From Neoalteromonas flava (GTDB lineage: Bacteria; Pseudomonadota; Gammaproteobacteria; Enterobacterales; Alteromonadaceae), in the NCBI RefSeq assembly GCF_002807685.1, contig NZ_PEAX01000004.1:1-64000 (forward strand): DNA of 64,000 bases, given 5' to 3'. A program made the translations under genes and the position numbers. The notes under the pieces are model-generated. The model was not told where the DNA came from and did no database searches. It saw only the letters and a list, made by a program, of their open reading frames with translations. Of the stretch, positions 31,331 to 41,408 are shown one piece after another. Numbering within the stretch: position 1 is the stretch's first letter; every line of letters begins with the position of its first letter.

Positions 31331-31696
31331 TTGCAAAAAGTGGGCGAATGCACGTTTACAAGGGAGTCGCGATTGCTGACTCCCACCCACTTTACCTTCG
31401 TATTCGACCAAGCAATACCAGCCACTTCAAACGCATTTACCGTTCTAGCTAGACACAATAAGCAGCAACATCCTCGCTTAGGTATTACGATAGCGAAAAA
31501 ACGAATCCGTAAAGCACACGATAGAAATCGTTTAAAGCGTATTATCCGAGAAAGTTTTCGAATTAATCAGCAGTCACTGCCAAATGTTGATATAGTCGTG
31601 CTTGGCAAATCTAATGCTGAATTAATGTCCAACCAAGAACTATTTAATACTTTAGAAAAACTATGGAAAAAGCTCGCAAAACGTTGCGCAAGCTAA
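31331..31696 (+). CDS. rnpA: ribonuclease P protein component
   Basis: RnpA is the protein cofactor of RNase P, which matures tRNA 5' ends. The 121-residue basic protein includes [18 protein letters not shown] near the start and the signature [29 protein letters not shown] (about 52-80), with its RNR-type RNA-binding motif. The start is uncertain: TTG 31331 or GTG 31340, 9 nt apart, neither with a strong ribosome binding site. Its end overlaps yidD by 34 nt. Confidence 0.97.
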   Translation: MQKVGECTFTRESRLLTPTHFTFVFDQAIPATSNAFTVLARHNKQQHPRLGITIAKKRIRKAHDRNRLKRIIRESFRINQQSLPNVDIVVLGKSNAELMSNQELFNTLEKLWKKLAKRCAS

Positions 31697-31932
31697 TGAT
31701 ATTTATTCCTGTAGTACTCTTGAAAGTATACAGAATGTTTATATCTCCACTACTGGGCCCGAAATGTCGGTTTCATCCTAGTTGTTCGAGTTATGCCATT
31801 CGGGCATTAAAGGTCCACGGATTGTTTATTGGTAGTTGGTTATCCATTAAACGCATTATAAAATGCCACCCTTTTCATCCTGGGGGCATTGACCCTGTTC
31901 CCCAGAGAACGAATAAATCAAAGCATCATTAA
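31663..31932 (+). CDS. yidD: membrane protein insertion efficiency factor YidD
   Basis: YidD is a small amphipathic membrane-associated protein that helps YidC insert inner-membrane proteins. The 89-residue protein shows the family core [33 protein letters not shown] with conserved Cys residues, then [16 protein letters not shown]. It starts inside rnpA (34-nt overlap), the usual arrangement, and precedes yidC by 9 nt. Confidence 0.97.
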   Translation: MEKARKTLRKLMIFIPVVLLKVYRMFISPLLGPKCRFHPSCSSYAIRALKVHGLFIGSWLSIKRIIKCHPFHPGGIDPVPQRTNKSKHH

Positions 31933-31941
31933 GAGATTAGT

Positions 31942-33621
31942 ATGGAATCGCAACGTAGTTTTTTAATCATTGGCCTAGCTCTAGTCAGCTTTCTATTGTG
32001 GCAACAGTGGCAAGTTGATTATGGTCCCAAAATGGTTGAGCCCACAGCCGTATCATCAACAGATACTCCTACTAATGCGGTTCCAAGCGCCATTAATTCA
32101 TCTATCAATGATGCCGCCGTACCCACTGATATCGCTCAGGAAAGCTTAAGCGAAGTTCCAAGTAATACCTCTGTTAATACCGCTAATACGGCGCGATTTG
32201 TTGAAGTATCAACTAACAGCATTCATGCAACTATTGACCTTGTTGGTGGCGACGTAGTTATAGCTGACCTGAAAAAGTTCCCAATTACTCAAGACTCTGA
32301 TGAGCCATACAGTTTATTACGCGCTGAGAATACTGGCTTGTATGTCGCGCAAAGCGGTCTTATCGGACCCAATGGCCCAGATGGTAACAGCCAAGGTCGT
32401 CCACTTTATACGACGAATCAAACCTCTTACGAGTTAACCGCAGATACTCTGCGCGTTCCATTAACTTGGCAAAATGAGGAAGGATTAGTTGTAACTAAGG
32501 TATTTACCTTTACGCGCGATTCTCACATTGTTGATGTGACATACAACATTCAAAACAACACAGCGAATGCAGCTCAAGTTCAGCAGTACGCACAATTAAA
32601 ACAAACGGTATCGCAACCAGAAGGCAACATGTTCATGCCTACGTACCGCGGTGCAGCTTACTCTACGCAGGATACGCGCTACGAAAAGTTCAAATTTGGT
32701 GATTTTGAAGACGAAAACTTACGCCTTGCTACTATCGGTGGTTGGGTTGGTATGCTGGAGCATTACTTCGTATCTGCTTGGGTGCCGCCACAAGAACAAA
32801 CCAACACCATATATACTCGTCTGATTAACAACCAATACGCCATTATTGGGTACACCACACCAGCTATATTGGTCAACGCTGGAGACAATGCATCCTTGAC
32901 GAGCACTTTATACTTAGGGCCGAAAGATCAGGAAGTATTGGCTGGTATCGCTCGTGGTCTTGATCTGACTGTAGATTACGGCCCATTGTGGTGGATTTCA
33001 CAACCCTTATTTAGCTTGCTTAAGATGCTGTTTGACCTCGTTGGAAATTGGGGTGTAGCCATTATCTTAATTACCATCATTGTGAAAGGTGTAATGTATC
33101 CGCTGACCAAGAAACAGTACGAATCATTCGCTAAACTACGAGTACTTGCCCCTAAAATGCAGCAATTAAAAGACCGTTATGGCGACGACAGACAGAAAAT
33201 GTCACAAGCCATGATGGAGCTTTATCGCAAAGAGAAAGTGAACCCTATGGGTGGTTGCTTCCCACTGTTATTACAAATGCCTATCTTCTTAGCATTGTAC
33301 TGGGTATTGCTTGAAAGCGTGGAATTACGCCATGCAGATTTCTTTCTGTGGATCACCGACTTATCAGTGATGGACCCGTATTTTGTGTTGCCTGTTTTAA
33401 CCGGCGCAAGCATGTACTTGCTACAAAAACTAAATCCAACCACTGTCCAAGATCCGATGCAGCAGAAAATAATGCAATGGATGCCCGTTGCTATGAGTAT
33501 TTTCTTTATTTGGTTCCCTGCAGGCTTGGTTTTATATTGGTTGATTTCTAACGTAATCACTATCGTCCAAGCGAAGATGATATATAACTCAATGGAAAAA
33601 CGCGGCATCAAGACCCACTAG
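31942..33621 (+). CDS. yidC: membrane protein insertase YidC
   Basis: YidC inserts and folds inner-membrane proteins, alone or with SecYEG. The 559-residue protein has an N-terminal membrane anchor (SFLIIGLALVSFLLWQQW), a large periplasmic beta-domain of the Gram-negative form (about 60-340), and the conserved C-terminal five-helix core from about 350 with NWGVAIILITIIVKGVMYPLTKKQYES, the NPMGGCFPLLLQMPIFLALYWVL segment and IFFIWFPAGLVLYWLISN. A low-complexity linker lies at about 35-85. Confidence 0.98.
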   Translation: MESQRSFLIIGLALVSFLLWQQWQVDYGPKMVEPTAVSSTDTPTNAVPSAINSSINDAAVPTDIAQESLSEVPSNTSVNTANTARFVEVSTNSIHATIDLVGGDVVIADLKKFPITQDSDEPYSLLRAENTGLYVAQSGLIGPNGPDGNSQGRPLYTTNQTSYELTADTLRVPLTWQNEEGLVVTKVFTFTRDSHIVDVTYNIQNNTANAAQVQQYAQLKQTVSQPEGNMFMPTYRGAAYSTQDTRYEKFKFGDFEDENLRLATIGGWVGMLEHYFVSAWVPPQEQTNTIYTRLINNQYAIIGYTTPAILVNAGDNASLTSTLYLGPKDQEVLAGIARGLDLTVDYGPLWWISQPLFSLLKMLFDLVGNWGVAIILITIIVKGVMYPLTKKQYESFAKLRVLAPKMQQLKDRYGDDRQKMSQAMMELYRKEKVNPMGGCFPLLLQMPIFLALYWVLLESVELRHADFFLWITDLSVMDPYFVLPVLTGASMYLLQKLNPTTVQDPMQQKIMQWMPVAMSIFFIWFPAGLVLYWLISNVITIVQAKMIYNSMEKRGIKTH

Positions 33622-33642
33622 TTACGAGCGAGGAAAACGACA

Positions 33643-34125
33643 ATGCCTTCATTTGATATCGTGTCAGAAATAGATATGGTCGACGTTAAAAACGCGACTG
33701 ATAATGCTAATCGTGAGCTCGCTACCCGCTTTGATTTTCGCGGTGTTGAAGCGACTTTCGAATCCACTGATGATGGCGTAATGATGATTGCTGAAGCTGA
33801 ATTTCAGTTGCAGCAAATGGACTCTATGTTACGTAACGCATGTTCAAAACGCGGGGTTGATACTGCGTGTATGGAAGCGAAAAGCGTTGATCATCGTGGC
33901 AAACAATATCGTCAACTGATGAGTTTTAAACAAGGTATCGACCAAGCGACAGCAAAGAAAATTGTCAAGCTTGTTAAAGACGCCAAAATTAAAGTACAAA
34001 CTGCAATTCAAGGTGATCAATTGCGAGTAACCGGAAAAAAACGTGATGATTTGCAAGAGGTCATTGCTTTGGTTAAAGGCGCTAACCTAGGTCAACCTTT
34101 CCAATACAATAATTTCCGCGATTAA
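33643..34125 (+). CDS. YajQ family nucleotide-binding protein
   Basis: YajQ-family proteins bind nucleotides, in some species cyclic di-GMP, and affect transcription. The 160-residue protein begins [25 protein letters not shown] and includes [13 protein letters not shown] and a C-terminal [30 protein letters not shown], the family's two RNP-like folds. Placement between yidC and mnmE is unusual compared with E. coli, where yajQ is elsewhere. Ligand and role here are unknown. Confidence 0.93.
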   Translation: MPSFDIVSEIDMVDVKNATDNANRELATRFDFRGVEATFESTDDGVMMIAEAEFQLQQMDSMLRNACSKRGVDTACMEAKSVDHRGKQYRQLMSFKQGIDQATAKKIVKLVKDAKIKVQTAIQGDQLRVTGKKRDDLQEVIALVKGANLGQPFQYNNFRD

Positions 34126-34144
34126 CTGTCACGGTAAATTACCT

Positions 34145-35527
34145 ATGACTTTTGGTTCAAGCGATACTATCGTTGCCCAAGCCACTGCAAGTGGTAAAGG
34201 CAGCGTTGGTATTGTGCGAGTTTCAGGTCCCCAGGCGGCTTCAATTGCTGAAGCAATCCTAGGTTTTTGCCCACCACTAAGAGAAGCGCGCTACCTACCC
34301 TTCAAGGCAAAAAATGGTGATGCTATTGACCAAGGACTGGGTCTATTTTTTCAAGCACCGAATTCTTTTACTGGTGAAGATGTTCTTGAGTTGCAAGGAC
34401 ACGGAGGCCAGATTGTCATCGATATGTTGCTCAGTGAGATACTGCAACATGACAATGTTCGCATGGCTCGGCCAGGAGAATTCAGCGAACGAGCATTTCT
34501 CAATGATAAAATGGACCTAGCGCAAGCCGAGGCTATTGCTGACTTAATCGACGCGAGTTCTCAGCAAGCTGCACGCAGTGCTATGCGCAGTTTACAGGGC
34601 GATTTTTCCAAGCAAATTCATGCCTTGGTGGAAGCCGTCATCCAACTTCGGATGTACGTCGAAGCAGCTATTGATTTTCCCGAAGAAGAAATAGATTTTC
34701 TCAGTGATGGCAAGGTTGCAAACGACCTAGCTGCCATCCGCTCACATTTAGCCGAAATACTAGCAAAAGCCCAGCAAGGTTCGATTCTTAGAGAAGGAAT
34801 GCACGTGGTGATTGCCGGCAAACCTAATGCCGGGAAATCGAGTCTAATGAATGCGCTAGCAGGTCGCGAAGCAGCAATTGTTACTGACATCGCTGGTACC
34901 ACCCGTGACGTATTAAAAGAACATATTCACCTCGATGGGATGCCTTTGCACATAATAGACACTGCGGGTTTACGCGAGAGTGATGACAAGGTCGAGCAAA
35001 TAGGTATACAAAGAGCCTGGGAAGAAATTAATAAAGCTGACCGTGTTCTCATGGTTGTCGATGCGACCACAACAACTGAGATCAATCCGGAAATACTGTG
35101 GCCAGAATTCGTTGCTCAGTTACCCACCAACGTTGGTATAACGTTACTCAGAAATAAGGTTGATCTGACTGGCGAGGACACTTCCCCTGCATTAGTCGTC
35201 ACTGAGCGCGGTGAAATACCGGTCTATAAAATAGCTGCTAATACTCAAATCGGTATGCAAGAGCTAACCGAACATCTTAAACAATGCATGGGTTATTCTA
35301 GTCAAACCGATGGTCAGTTTATTGCGCGCCGGCGTCATTTAAACGCCTTAAACCAAGCCGCGGAACACATAGCTATTGGTGAACAGCAACTACTGCAAAA
35401 TGCGGCTGGCGAAATACTGGCGGAAGAGTTGCGTATTGCACAACAACAATTAAATGAAATTACCGGTGAATTTTCTTCTGACGACTTGCTCGGTAGAATA
35501 TTTTCATCGTTTTGTATTGGGAAATAA
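34145..35527 (+). CDS. mnmE: tRNA modification GTPase MnmE
   Basis: MnmE with MnmG adds the cmnm5 group to U34 of several tRNAs. The 460-residue protein has the N-terminal tetrahydrofolate-binding domain ([21 protein letters not shown]), a central helical domain, an inserted GTPase domain with G1 [14 protein letters not shown] (about 223-236), TTRD (G2), DTAG (G3) and RNKVD (G4), and the essential C-terminal C-I-G-K ending. Its partner mnmG lies downstream after mioC, dnaT, dnaC, the DUF4097 gene and oriC. Confidence 0.98.
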   Translation: MTFGSSDTIVAQATASGKGSVGIVRVSGPQAASIAEAILGFCPPLREARYLPFKAKNGDAIDQGLGLFFQAPNSFTGEDVLELQGHGGQIVIDMLLSEILQHDNVRMARPGEFSERAFLNDKMDLAQAEAIADLIDASSQQAARSAMRSLQGDFSKQIHALVEAVIQLRMYVEAAIDFPEEEIDFLSDGKVANDLAAIRSHLAEILAKAQQGSILREGMHVVIAGKPNAGKSSLMNALAGREAAIVTDIAGTTRDVLKEHIHLDGMPLHIIDTAGLRESDDKVEQIGIQRAWEEINKADRVLMVVDATTTTEINPEILWPEFVAQLPTNVGITLLRNKVDLTGEDTSPALVVTERGEIPVYKIAANTQIGMQELTEHLKQCMGYSSQTDGQFIARRRHLNALNQAAEHIAIGEQQLLQNAAGEILAEELRIAQQQLNEITGEFSSDDLLGRIFSSFCIGK

Positions 35528-35531
35528 TAAG

Positions 35532-35975
35532 GTGAAGCAAATTCAGATTATTGTTGGTTCAGTGCTTGGCGCCAGTGAATATGTCGCCGAAGCGGTAGCT
35601 GAAAAGCTACAAGGCTTAGGTTTTACAACTGAGCTTCATCTACAACCAGAATTCGACCAAATAAAGCAGCAGGACATATGGCTGATATGCTCTTCAACTC
35701 ACGGTGCAGGGGATTTGCCGGATAATATCCAAGACTTTGCAGATTCACTGCAAGACCAACAGCTCGAAGGCTTACCGTATGCAGTAATCAGCTTGGGTGA
35801 TAGCAGTTATGATACCTTTTGCGAAGGTGGTTCGACCTTACATCGCTTAATGCATAAGGCTAATGCCAAGCCTTTGTGCGAACCGTTTGAAATTGATGTA
35901 TTACAACACCCTATCCCAGAAGATATCGCTGTCGAGTGGCTTGAGAAAAATAGTTCATTGTTTGCACAGGTGTGA
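35532..35975 (+). CDS. mioC: flavodoxin-like protein MioC
   Basis: MioC is an FMN-binding flavodoxin-fold protein (role in E. coli includes biotin synthesis). The 147-residue protein has IIVGSVLGASEYVAEAVAEKL (phosphate-binding region), CSSTHGAGDLPDNIQDFADSL and YAVISLGDSSYDTFCEGG (flavin-contact loops). A GTG start at 35532 follows the mnmE stop by 4 nt; an upstream start inside mnmE gives a non-native N-terminus. mioC lies near oriC in E. coli too, but there no genes separate them. Its TGA overlaps the dnaT GTG. Confidence 0.94.
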   Translation: MKQIQIIVGSVLGASEYVAEAVAEKLQGLGFTTELHLQPEFDQIKQQDIWLICSSTHGAGDLPDNIQDFADSLQDQQLEGLPYAVISLGDSSYDTFCEGGSTLHRLMHKANAKPLCEPFEIDVLQHPIPEDIAVEWLEKNSSLFAQV

Positions 35976-36628
35976 GTCAAGTGATGAATGATGCCGAGCG
36001 GGATGCCCTCCTCCAACCTATAAGCAACCTTGCCCGAGTGCTCTATATTTTAGGATTAAGACCGACTGCAAATACCAGTACCGGGGCAACGTCTCCATTG
36101 ATGTACAAAACACTGATGCAACTATTGAATAGTACGGAAGAGACGATTACACGCGGTCGACAAATTAATTCATTAGTTAAAGAACTTATTCAATTTGGAC
36201 TCGTTGCACTCAACGATGAGCAGGATGTTGAGCGCAGTCTTAACCAACAACGAGTAGTATTACCCTTGGTTCCGATGGATGAATCGGATATTCAACGCCT
36301 GCATCATCAACGCCAGTCCATGACACCCGATTGGCAACCCAATAAAACGGTATTTGAGCAACTATCACAACTGGTAGGACTGATCGATAAACACTGCACT
36401 GATGAGGAAATTGGTGATTATGTGGCGTACTGGTTAGGACGACCTACTACCACACTCAGCGAATTCCAATGGACACAGAAGTTTGTAAACTTTCTAAAGC
36501 AAAAACGACAAGCCCGTTACACAGGCAATCACAAACAAATTGGTTCGCAGGTTGTGCAATCAAAAGCCGGTTTAGAAGTTGATGATAATGCGCGCAAGCT
36601 GGTAGCAAAGTATGCTACGAAACAGTAA
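35972..36628 (+). CDS. dnaT: primosomal protein DnaT homologue
   Basis: DnaT participates in replication restart, helping DnaC load DnaB after PriA/PriB. The 218-residue protein has a C-terminal region matching the DnaT DNA-binding domain: MTPDWQPNKTVFEQLSQLVGL, then EEIGDYVAYWLGRPTTTLSEFQWTQKFVNFLKQ (about 106-177). The N-terminal half is an unassigned helical part. A GTG start overlaps the mioC stop (GTGA); an ATG 12 nt later is an alternative. The adjacent dnaC supports the call. Confidence 0.8.
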   Translation: MSQVMNDAERDALLQPISNLARVLYILGLRPTANTSTGATSPLMYKTLMQLLNSTEETITRGRQINSLVKELIQFGLVALNDEQDVERSLNQQRVVLPLVPMDESDIQRLHHQRQSMTPDWQPNKTVFEQLSQLVGLIDKHCTDEEIGDYVAYWLGRPTTTLSEFQWTQKFVNFLKQKRQARYTGNHKQIGSQVVQSKAGLEVDDNARKLVAKYATKQ

Positions 36629-36665
36629 TCTACACGGTCTAAGTGCCAAAGGTTAAAAGTTAAAC

Positions 36666-37487
36666 GTGAAAACACTGAATGACAAAATAGCTAATTTAGC
36701 CAAGTTAATGGGTCGCTCACTTGATCTCGCGCCAGAGCAACCGAATACTGATTTTCACGCTATCAAGCAGGAGTATGAAGCGCTTGCCAATCGCGAGGTT
36801 AATCATCTTCAACAACAGGCACGTCAGCAGCGCATAGAACAGCTCCATGGGCGTTCTGATCTTAATCCAAAATGGACATTTGCTAACTTAGTGCAGGATA
36901 GTGACGATGTAATTGAAGCAATCAATATTGCTCAATCTTTTATTGCTGCACATGCCGATCCAAACTGGCGCAACAACAGTTCTCATATGATGATTTTTTA
37001 TGGTGACTATGGTCGCGGTAAATCTCATATTGCCGGTGCTATCGCCCATGAATTAATTGCTCAATATGAGACCACGGTGTTATATCGCCAACTCTCTAGT
37101 CTGCTAGAGATGCGATTCTTTTCCTATGATTACTCATCCACAGATAACATTGCTCAGCAATTTAGAGAAATACAGCAAGAACTACTTAACGTTGACTTAT
37201 TGATCCTAGATGAAGTCTGTGTGAACGAAACCATGCTGAAGAAAAACACCCAAAGTTGGTTGGGCAATTTGTTACGTCAACGTCTAGCTGACAATAAAAA
37301 TTGCATTTTAATAACCAATCACAATTTACAAGAGCTTGAAGTAGCCTTGGGTCGTTATTGCTTTGAGTCCATTAAGGAATACGACACCTATAAAGTAAAA
37401 TTCAGTGGTCCGAGTCGACGCAAAACGATTACTCCATCTTTACCTGAAGCTGAAAACACGCCTAGTTACCGTCCCAATCAATTATAA
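36666..37487 (+). CDS. dnaC: DnaC-type replicative helicase loader
   Basis: DnaC loads the DnaB helicase at the origin and at restarted forks. The 273-residue AAA+ protein has Walker A YGDYGRGKSHIAGAI (about 117-131), Walker B VDLLILDEVCV (about 178-188) and a sensor-1-like ILITNHNL (about 219-226). The N-terminal part (about 1-95, with QQARQQRIEQLHGRSDLNPKW) is the likely helicase-binding region. A GTG start is used. It follows dnaT, as in E. coli, and lies about 1 kb from oriC. Confidence 0.85.
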   Translation: MKTLNDKIANLAKLMGRSLDLAPEQPNTDFHAIKQEYEALANREVNHLQQQARQQRIEQLHGRSDLNPKWTFANLVQDSDDVIEAINIAQSFIAAHADPNWRNNSSHMMIFYGDYGRGKSHIAGAIAHELIAQYETTVLYRQLSSLLEMRFFSYDYSSTDNIAQQFREIQQELLNVDLLILDEVCVNETMLKKNTQSWLGNLLRQRLADNKNCILITNHNLQELEVALGRYCFESIKEYDTYKVKFSGPSRRKTITPSLPEAENTPSYRPNQL

Positions 37488-37503
37488 TTTTCTTACATTT
37501 AAA

Positions 37504-37555
37504 CCTTTGCAGTTTTATCAACGACTCACTTTAATAACACCGTAAACTGCAAAGG
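37504..37555 (+). promoter_or_regulatory. inverted repeat masking the ribosome binding site of the DUF4097 gene
   Basis: CCTTTGCAGTTT (37504-37515) and AAACTGCAAAGG (37544-37555) form a perfect 12-bp inverted repeat with a 28-nt loop. The right arm includes the purine-rich ribosome binding site (AAAGGA) located 8 nt before the ATG at 37564. In RNA the stem would block ribosome access; in DNA it could equally be an operator. Confidence 0.65.
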
Positions 37556-37563
37556 AAATCACC

Positions 37564-38346
37564 ATGAAATCACCCTTTAAATCAACCCTAGTGGCATTGA
37601 TTGGAGTAACCGCGTTTAGCACACCTGTTGATGCTGAAACGTACTCACAAACATACACTGTCGACGCTGGAAAACTGCTATACATTAAGACTGATGTAGG
37701 CAGCATAGACATTCGCACGCAAAATTCAGACAAAGTAGAAATTGAAGTTGACGTTGATGGTCACAATGCTGATGAATTCGACGTTCGTTTCGAAGAAACC
37801 AGTGAAGGTATTGCTATCTATGGTGACAAAACTAATGATGGCTGGGGTTGGAACGGTTCTCAAATACGCGCCAAATTCCATATCACAGTGCCTGAAACAT
37901 TTAATATTGACGTAAACACTGCGGGCGGATCAATCAAAGTTGAGGACCTGAACGGGAATGTAGATGCACAAACTTCAGGTGGGTCAATATCATTGGGTGA
38001 TATTGATGGCGATGTAGATGTACATACTTCTGGCGGTTCAATACGCGTAGATAGCGTCAATGGCGACATTGATGCAAATACGTCGGGCGGCAGTATCCAC
38101 GTCGAGTTTAAACAACAAATCACCAAAGATGCCAAACTAACCACCTCAGGTGGGTCAATTACCGCCTATTTACCAGCCGATATCCAATTAGATATTGATG
38201 CTTCTACTTCTGGTGGATCGGTACGCAGTGAGTTTGATGTTGACGGTAAAGTGAAGAAACGGTCAATTCGCGGTGCAATTAATGGTGGTGGTCCAGAACT
38301 AACCTTACGCACTAGCGGCGGCAGCGTTAAAATCAATAAAGATTAA
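37564..38346 (+). CDS. DUF4097-type secreted beta-repeat protein
   Basis: This 260-residue protein has a signal peptide (MKSPFKSTLVALIGVTAFSTPVDA) and a repetitive body. From about residue 119 a roughly 20-residue motif ending T-S-G-G-S-I/V recurs at least six times (for example VDAQTSGGSISLGDIDGD, VDVHTSGGSIRVDSVNGD, IDANTSGGSIHVEF), giving a right-handed beta-helix-like solenoid as in the DUF4097 family. It is probably exported to the periplasm or envelope. Function unknown. It lies between dnaC and oriC and its stop is at the edge of the origin. Confidence 0.85.
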   Translation: MKSPFKSTLVALIGVTAFSTPVDAETYSQTYTVDAGKLLYIKTDVGSIDIRTQNSDKVEIEVDVDGHNADEFDVRFEETSEGIAIYGDKTNDGWGWNGSQIRAKFHITVPETFNIDVNTAGGSIKVEDLNGNVDAQTSGGSISLGDIDGDVDVHTSGGSIRVDSVNGDIDANTSGGSIHVEFKQQITKDAKLTTSGGSITAYLPADIQLDIDASTSGGSVRSEFDVDGKVKKRSIRGAINGGGPELTLRTSGGSVKINKD

Positions 38347-38820
38347 TCCACAGGCAATGCGGTGATCAGTGTGATCGCCGCGATCCCCTATTGCACTTAG
38401 CTCTTAAAAAGTTATCCTTTCTTACACACAATATACCAACAAGATCCTACTAATTGTGGATAAGATCGATATAAAGCTGTGATCTAAGTCAAATATTCCT
38501 GTTAACCTAATTGGTTAAAATTTAATCTGTGGATAAAATGCTTAGTTATACACAGATTATAAGGCTGCAACGATCGTATAGATCACACGTTAAAAATCAC
38601 ATAACTCTATGTTTTTTAGCAATTTAAATGGGTTTTAAACAGATTTAGCGTTGCTTAATAATAATAAAAATAAACTAATTAAAGATCAGATCATTATTTT
38701 AAGGCTACGATCATATTTACTTTCCAAGGATCGCTACATCAAATATTTAGCAATATTTATTAACCACTAGTTGAGTAAAATTTGTACAATAAAGATGTTT
38801 TTCAGTGCATTATTCATATA
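38344..38820. other. chromosomal replication origin oriC
   Basis: The 520-bp gap before mnmG has 12 GATC (Dam/SeqA) sites at 38364-38732. It has three strict DnaA boxes: TGTGGATAA (38455-38463 and 38528-38536, minus-strand TTATCCACA) and TTATACACA (38546-38554). One-mismatch copies occur at 38344 (TAATCCACA) and 38422 (TTACACACA). The mnmG-side part is AT-rich, with GATCATTATTTT (38689-38700) and GATCATATTTAC (38709-38720), resembling the E. coli 13-mer unwinding repeats. Position and orientation (unwinding region toward mnmG) match E. coli oriC. Confidence 0.85.
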
Positions 38821-38866
38821 GAATATGCGCCCGCATTTTTGCGCGTTGTTTAATGAGGTCGACCCT

Positions 38867-40768
38867 GTGTTTTATGAGCAAAGCTTTGATGTAATTGTTG
38901 TTGGTGGTGGGCATGCTGGTTCTGAAGCAGCTATGGCTTCTGCTCGTATGGGCGCTAATACATTACTTTTGACACACAACATCGAAACACTTGGACAAAT
39001 GTCTTGCAATCCAGCGATCGGTGGGATCGGTAAAGGTCACCTTGTTAAAGAAATTGATGCCTTAGGCGGCGCTATGGCGATCGCGGCAGATAAAGCCGGA
39101 ATTCAGTTTCGTACCTTAAACAGCAGTAAAGGGCCTGCAGTTCGTGCGACAAGAGCACAAGCGGATCGTTCTTTATACCGCAGTGCAATGCGTTCGATGT
39201 TAGAACATCAACCCAATTTAACGATCTTCCAGCAGTCTTGTGATGATTTGATCGTTGAACACGATCAAGTTTGCGGTGTTGTTACGCAAATGGGCCTTAA
39301 ATTTCGCGCCAAAGCAGTGGTTTTGACTGTTGGTACGTTTTTGGGCGGTACAATCCATATTGGTTTAGAGAATTTTCAAGGTGGTCGAGCGGGCGATCCG
39401 CCTTCTAATGCACTAGCACAACGTTTACGCGCCTTGCCCTTTAGAGTTGATCGATTGAAAACTGGCACACCAGCACGTCTTGATGCGCGTACGCTGGATT
39501 TTTCAGTTATGCAGGAACAACCAGGCGATGATCCATTACCCGTATTCTCATTTATGGGCACTCAAGCTGATCACCCACGTCAGATCCCGTGCTATATCAC
39601 CCATACCAATGAACGCACGCATGAGATCATCCGTGGCGGATTGGATCGTTCTCCAATGTACACCGGTATTATTGAAGGGGTCGGGCCACGTTATTGTCCT
39701 TCAATCGAAGATAAAATTATGCGTTTTGCGGATAAAACGTCACATCAGATTTTCGTAGAACCAGAGGGCCTAAATAGTATTGAAGTCTATCCAAACGGGA
39801 TTTCTACTAGTTTACCTTTCGACGTTCAAATGGCCTTAGTGCGTTCAATTAAAGGCTTCGAAAATGCTCACATTGTGCGTCCGGGCTATGCGATTGAGTA
39901 CGATTTTTTCGATCCTCGAGATTTAAAACAAACCCTCGAGACTAAATTTATTCAGCACTTGTATTTTGCCGGACAGATCAACGGCACCACGGGTTATGAA
40001 GAAGCAGGTGCACAGGGATTGATCGCAGGTGCCAATGCTGCGTTGGCGGTTATGCAAAAAGATCCGCTTATTTTGCGTCGCGACCAGGCGTACATGGGGG
40101 TGTTAATCGATGATCTCGCAACCATGGGTACCAAAGAGCCCTATCGCATGTTTACCAGTCGCGCGGAATACCGTTTGTTACTGCGCGAAGACAATGCTGA
40201 TATCCGCTTGACTGAACTGGGTCGTAACGTTGGATTGGTCGATGATCAGCGCTGGCAGGCGTTTAATCAAAAAGTTGAGTTAATTGAGCAAGAAGTTCAG
40301 CGTTTGCGTGGACAATGGGTTCATCCTGATCATGTGGCTGTGTCAGAGTTAAATCAAATAGTTAAGAATCCTATCTCTCGGGAACATTCCTTAGAAGAAT
40401 TAGTGCGCCGTCCGGAGCTTACCTACCAACAACTGATGCAAATTCCGTCGCTAGGTCCAGCACTTGAGCATAAGCAAGCAGCGGAACAAGTTGAAATCCA
40501 AATTAAATACGCGGGTTATATCTCGCGTCAGCAGGAAGAAATTGAAAAGACGCGGCGCCACGAGAATACTCTGATCCCCCATGATTTTGACTTTTCTTCA
40601 GTCTCCGGATTAAGCAATGAAGTTGTGGCTAAGTTATCTGATGCGCGCCCAGAAACCATTGGCAAAGCATCTCGGATTTCAGGTATTACTCCTGCTGCAA
40701 TAAGCTTGTTGTTGGTGTATTTGAAAAAACAAGGTTCGTTGCGCAAACAACAACGTGAGTCAGCCTAA
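38867..40768 (+). CDS. mnmG: tRNA uridine-5-carboxymethylaminomethyl modification enzyme MnmG
   Basis: MnmG (GidA) is the FAD-dependent partner of MnmE in U34 modification. The GTG at 38867 gives 633 residues beginning [22 protein letters not shown], matching orthologues; the ATG 42 nt upstream would extend into oriC and is rejected. FAD-binding GGGHAG (about 12-17), the conserved [24 protein letters not shown] segment, [17 protein letters not shown] and the C-terminal helical domain ([28 protein letters not shown]) are present. The stop overlaps the rsmG start (TAATG). Confidence 0.98.
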   Translation: MFYEQSFDVIVVGGGHAGSEAAMASARMGANTLLLTHNIETLGQMSCNPAIGGIGKGHLVKEIDALGGAMAIAADKAGIQFRTLNSSKGPAVRATRAQADRSLYRSAMRSMLEHQPNLTIFQQSCDDLIVEHDQVCGVVTQMGLKFRAKAVVLTVGTFLGGTIHIGLENFQGGRAGDPPSNALAQRLRALPFRVDRLKTGTPARLDARTLDFSVMQEQPGDDPLPVFSFMGTQADHPRQIPCYITHTNERTHEIIRGGLDRSPMYTGIIEGVGPRYCPSIEDKIMRFADKTSHQIFVEPEGLNSIEVYPNGISTSLPFDVQMALVRSIKGFENAHIVRPGYAIEYDFFDPRDLKQTLETKFIQHLYFAGQINGTTGYEEAGAQGLIAGANAALAVMQKDPLILRRDQAYMGVLIDDLATMGTKEPYRMFTSRAEYRLLLREDNADIRLTELGRNVGLVDDQRWQAFNQKVELIEQEVQRLRGQWVHPDHVAVSELNQIVKNPISREHSLEELVRRPELTYQQLMQIPSLGPALEHKQAAEQVEIQIKYAGYISRQQEEIEKTRRHENTLIPHDFDFSSVSGLSNEVVAKLSDARPETIGKASRISGITPAAISLLLVYLKKQGSLRKQQRESA

Positions 40769-41397
40769 TGACGCAGGCGTTGTTGGCTCGATTAGAATCG
40801 GGCGTAAAGGAGCTTGGATTGACGTTAAGTGAAGCGCAACTCGTTGCGTTAGTCCGCTACATTGAGCTGATGGATAAATGGAATAAAGCCTATAATCTAA
40901 CGTCAGTGCGGGATCCGCACGATATGCTCACCAAGCATATTTTAGATTCCTTAGCCGTGGTGCCATTCATCCATGCAAAACATTATATTGATGTTGGAAC
41001 CGGTCCGGGATTACCCGGCATTCCACTGGCTATTGCATGCCCACAAGCACATTTCACCTGTTTGGATAGTTTGGGTAAACGCGTACGTTTCATGAAGCAA
41101 GTGGTACACGAACTTAAATTGCAAAATGTAGAACCCGTACAAAGTCGAGTTGAACAACATCAACCAGAGCAGTTCTACGATGGCGTTTTAAGCCGGGCAT
41201 TTGCTTCGCTGCAGGATATGTTGCATTGGTGCCAACATTTGGTAGATTCTTCGGGTGAATTTCTTGCATTAAAAGGGCAATACCCTCAAGATGAGTTAGC
41301 TGATATCCCAGAAAATATATCAGTTGTAAGTACTCACAAACTACAAGTTCCCTACTTGATAGGTGAGAGAAACATTATCTTGCTTAAAAAACAGTAA
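40768..41397 (+). CDS. rsmG: 16S rRNA (guanine527-N7)-methyltransferase
   Basis: RsmG (GidB) methylates G527 of 16S rRNA. The 209-residue protein has [28 protein letters not shown] (about 32-59) and the SAM-binding [17 protein letters not shown] (about 73-89), both family signatures, followed by [13 protein letters not shown]. Length is typical (E. coli 207). Its ATG overlaps the mnmG stop by 1 nt; parA follows after 11 nt. Confidence 0.98.
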   Translation: MTQALLARLESGVKELGLTLSEAQLVALVRYIELMDKWNKAYNLTSVRDPHDMLTKHILDSLAVVPFIHAKHYIDVGTGPGLPGIPLAIACPQAHFTCLDSLGKRVRFMKQVVHELKLQNVEPVQSRVEQHQPEQFYDGVLSRAFASLQDMLHWCQHLVDSSGEFLALKGQYPQDELADIPENISVVSTHKLQVPYLIGERNIILLKKQ

Positions 41398-41408
41398 TAG
41401 GATCGTCA

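Noticed and set aside
38825-38866. Upstream ATG extension of mnmG
   Set aside because: The 14 extra residues do not match orthologues, which start at MFYxxxFDVI; the GTG at 38867 gives that start.
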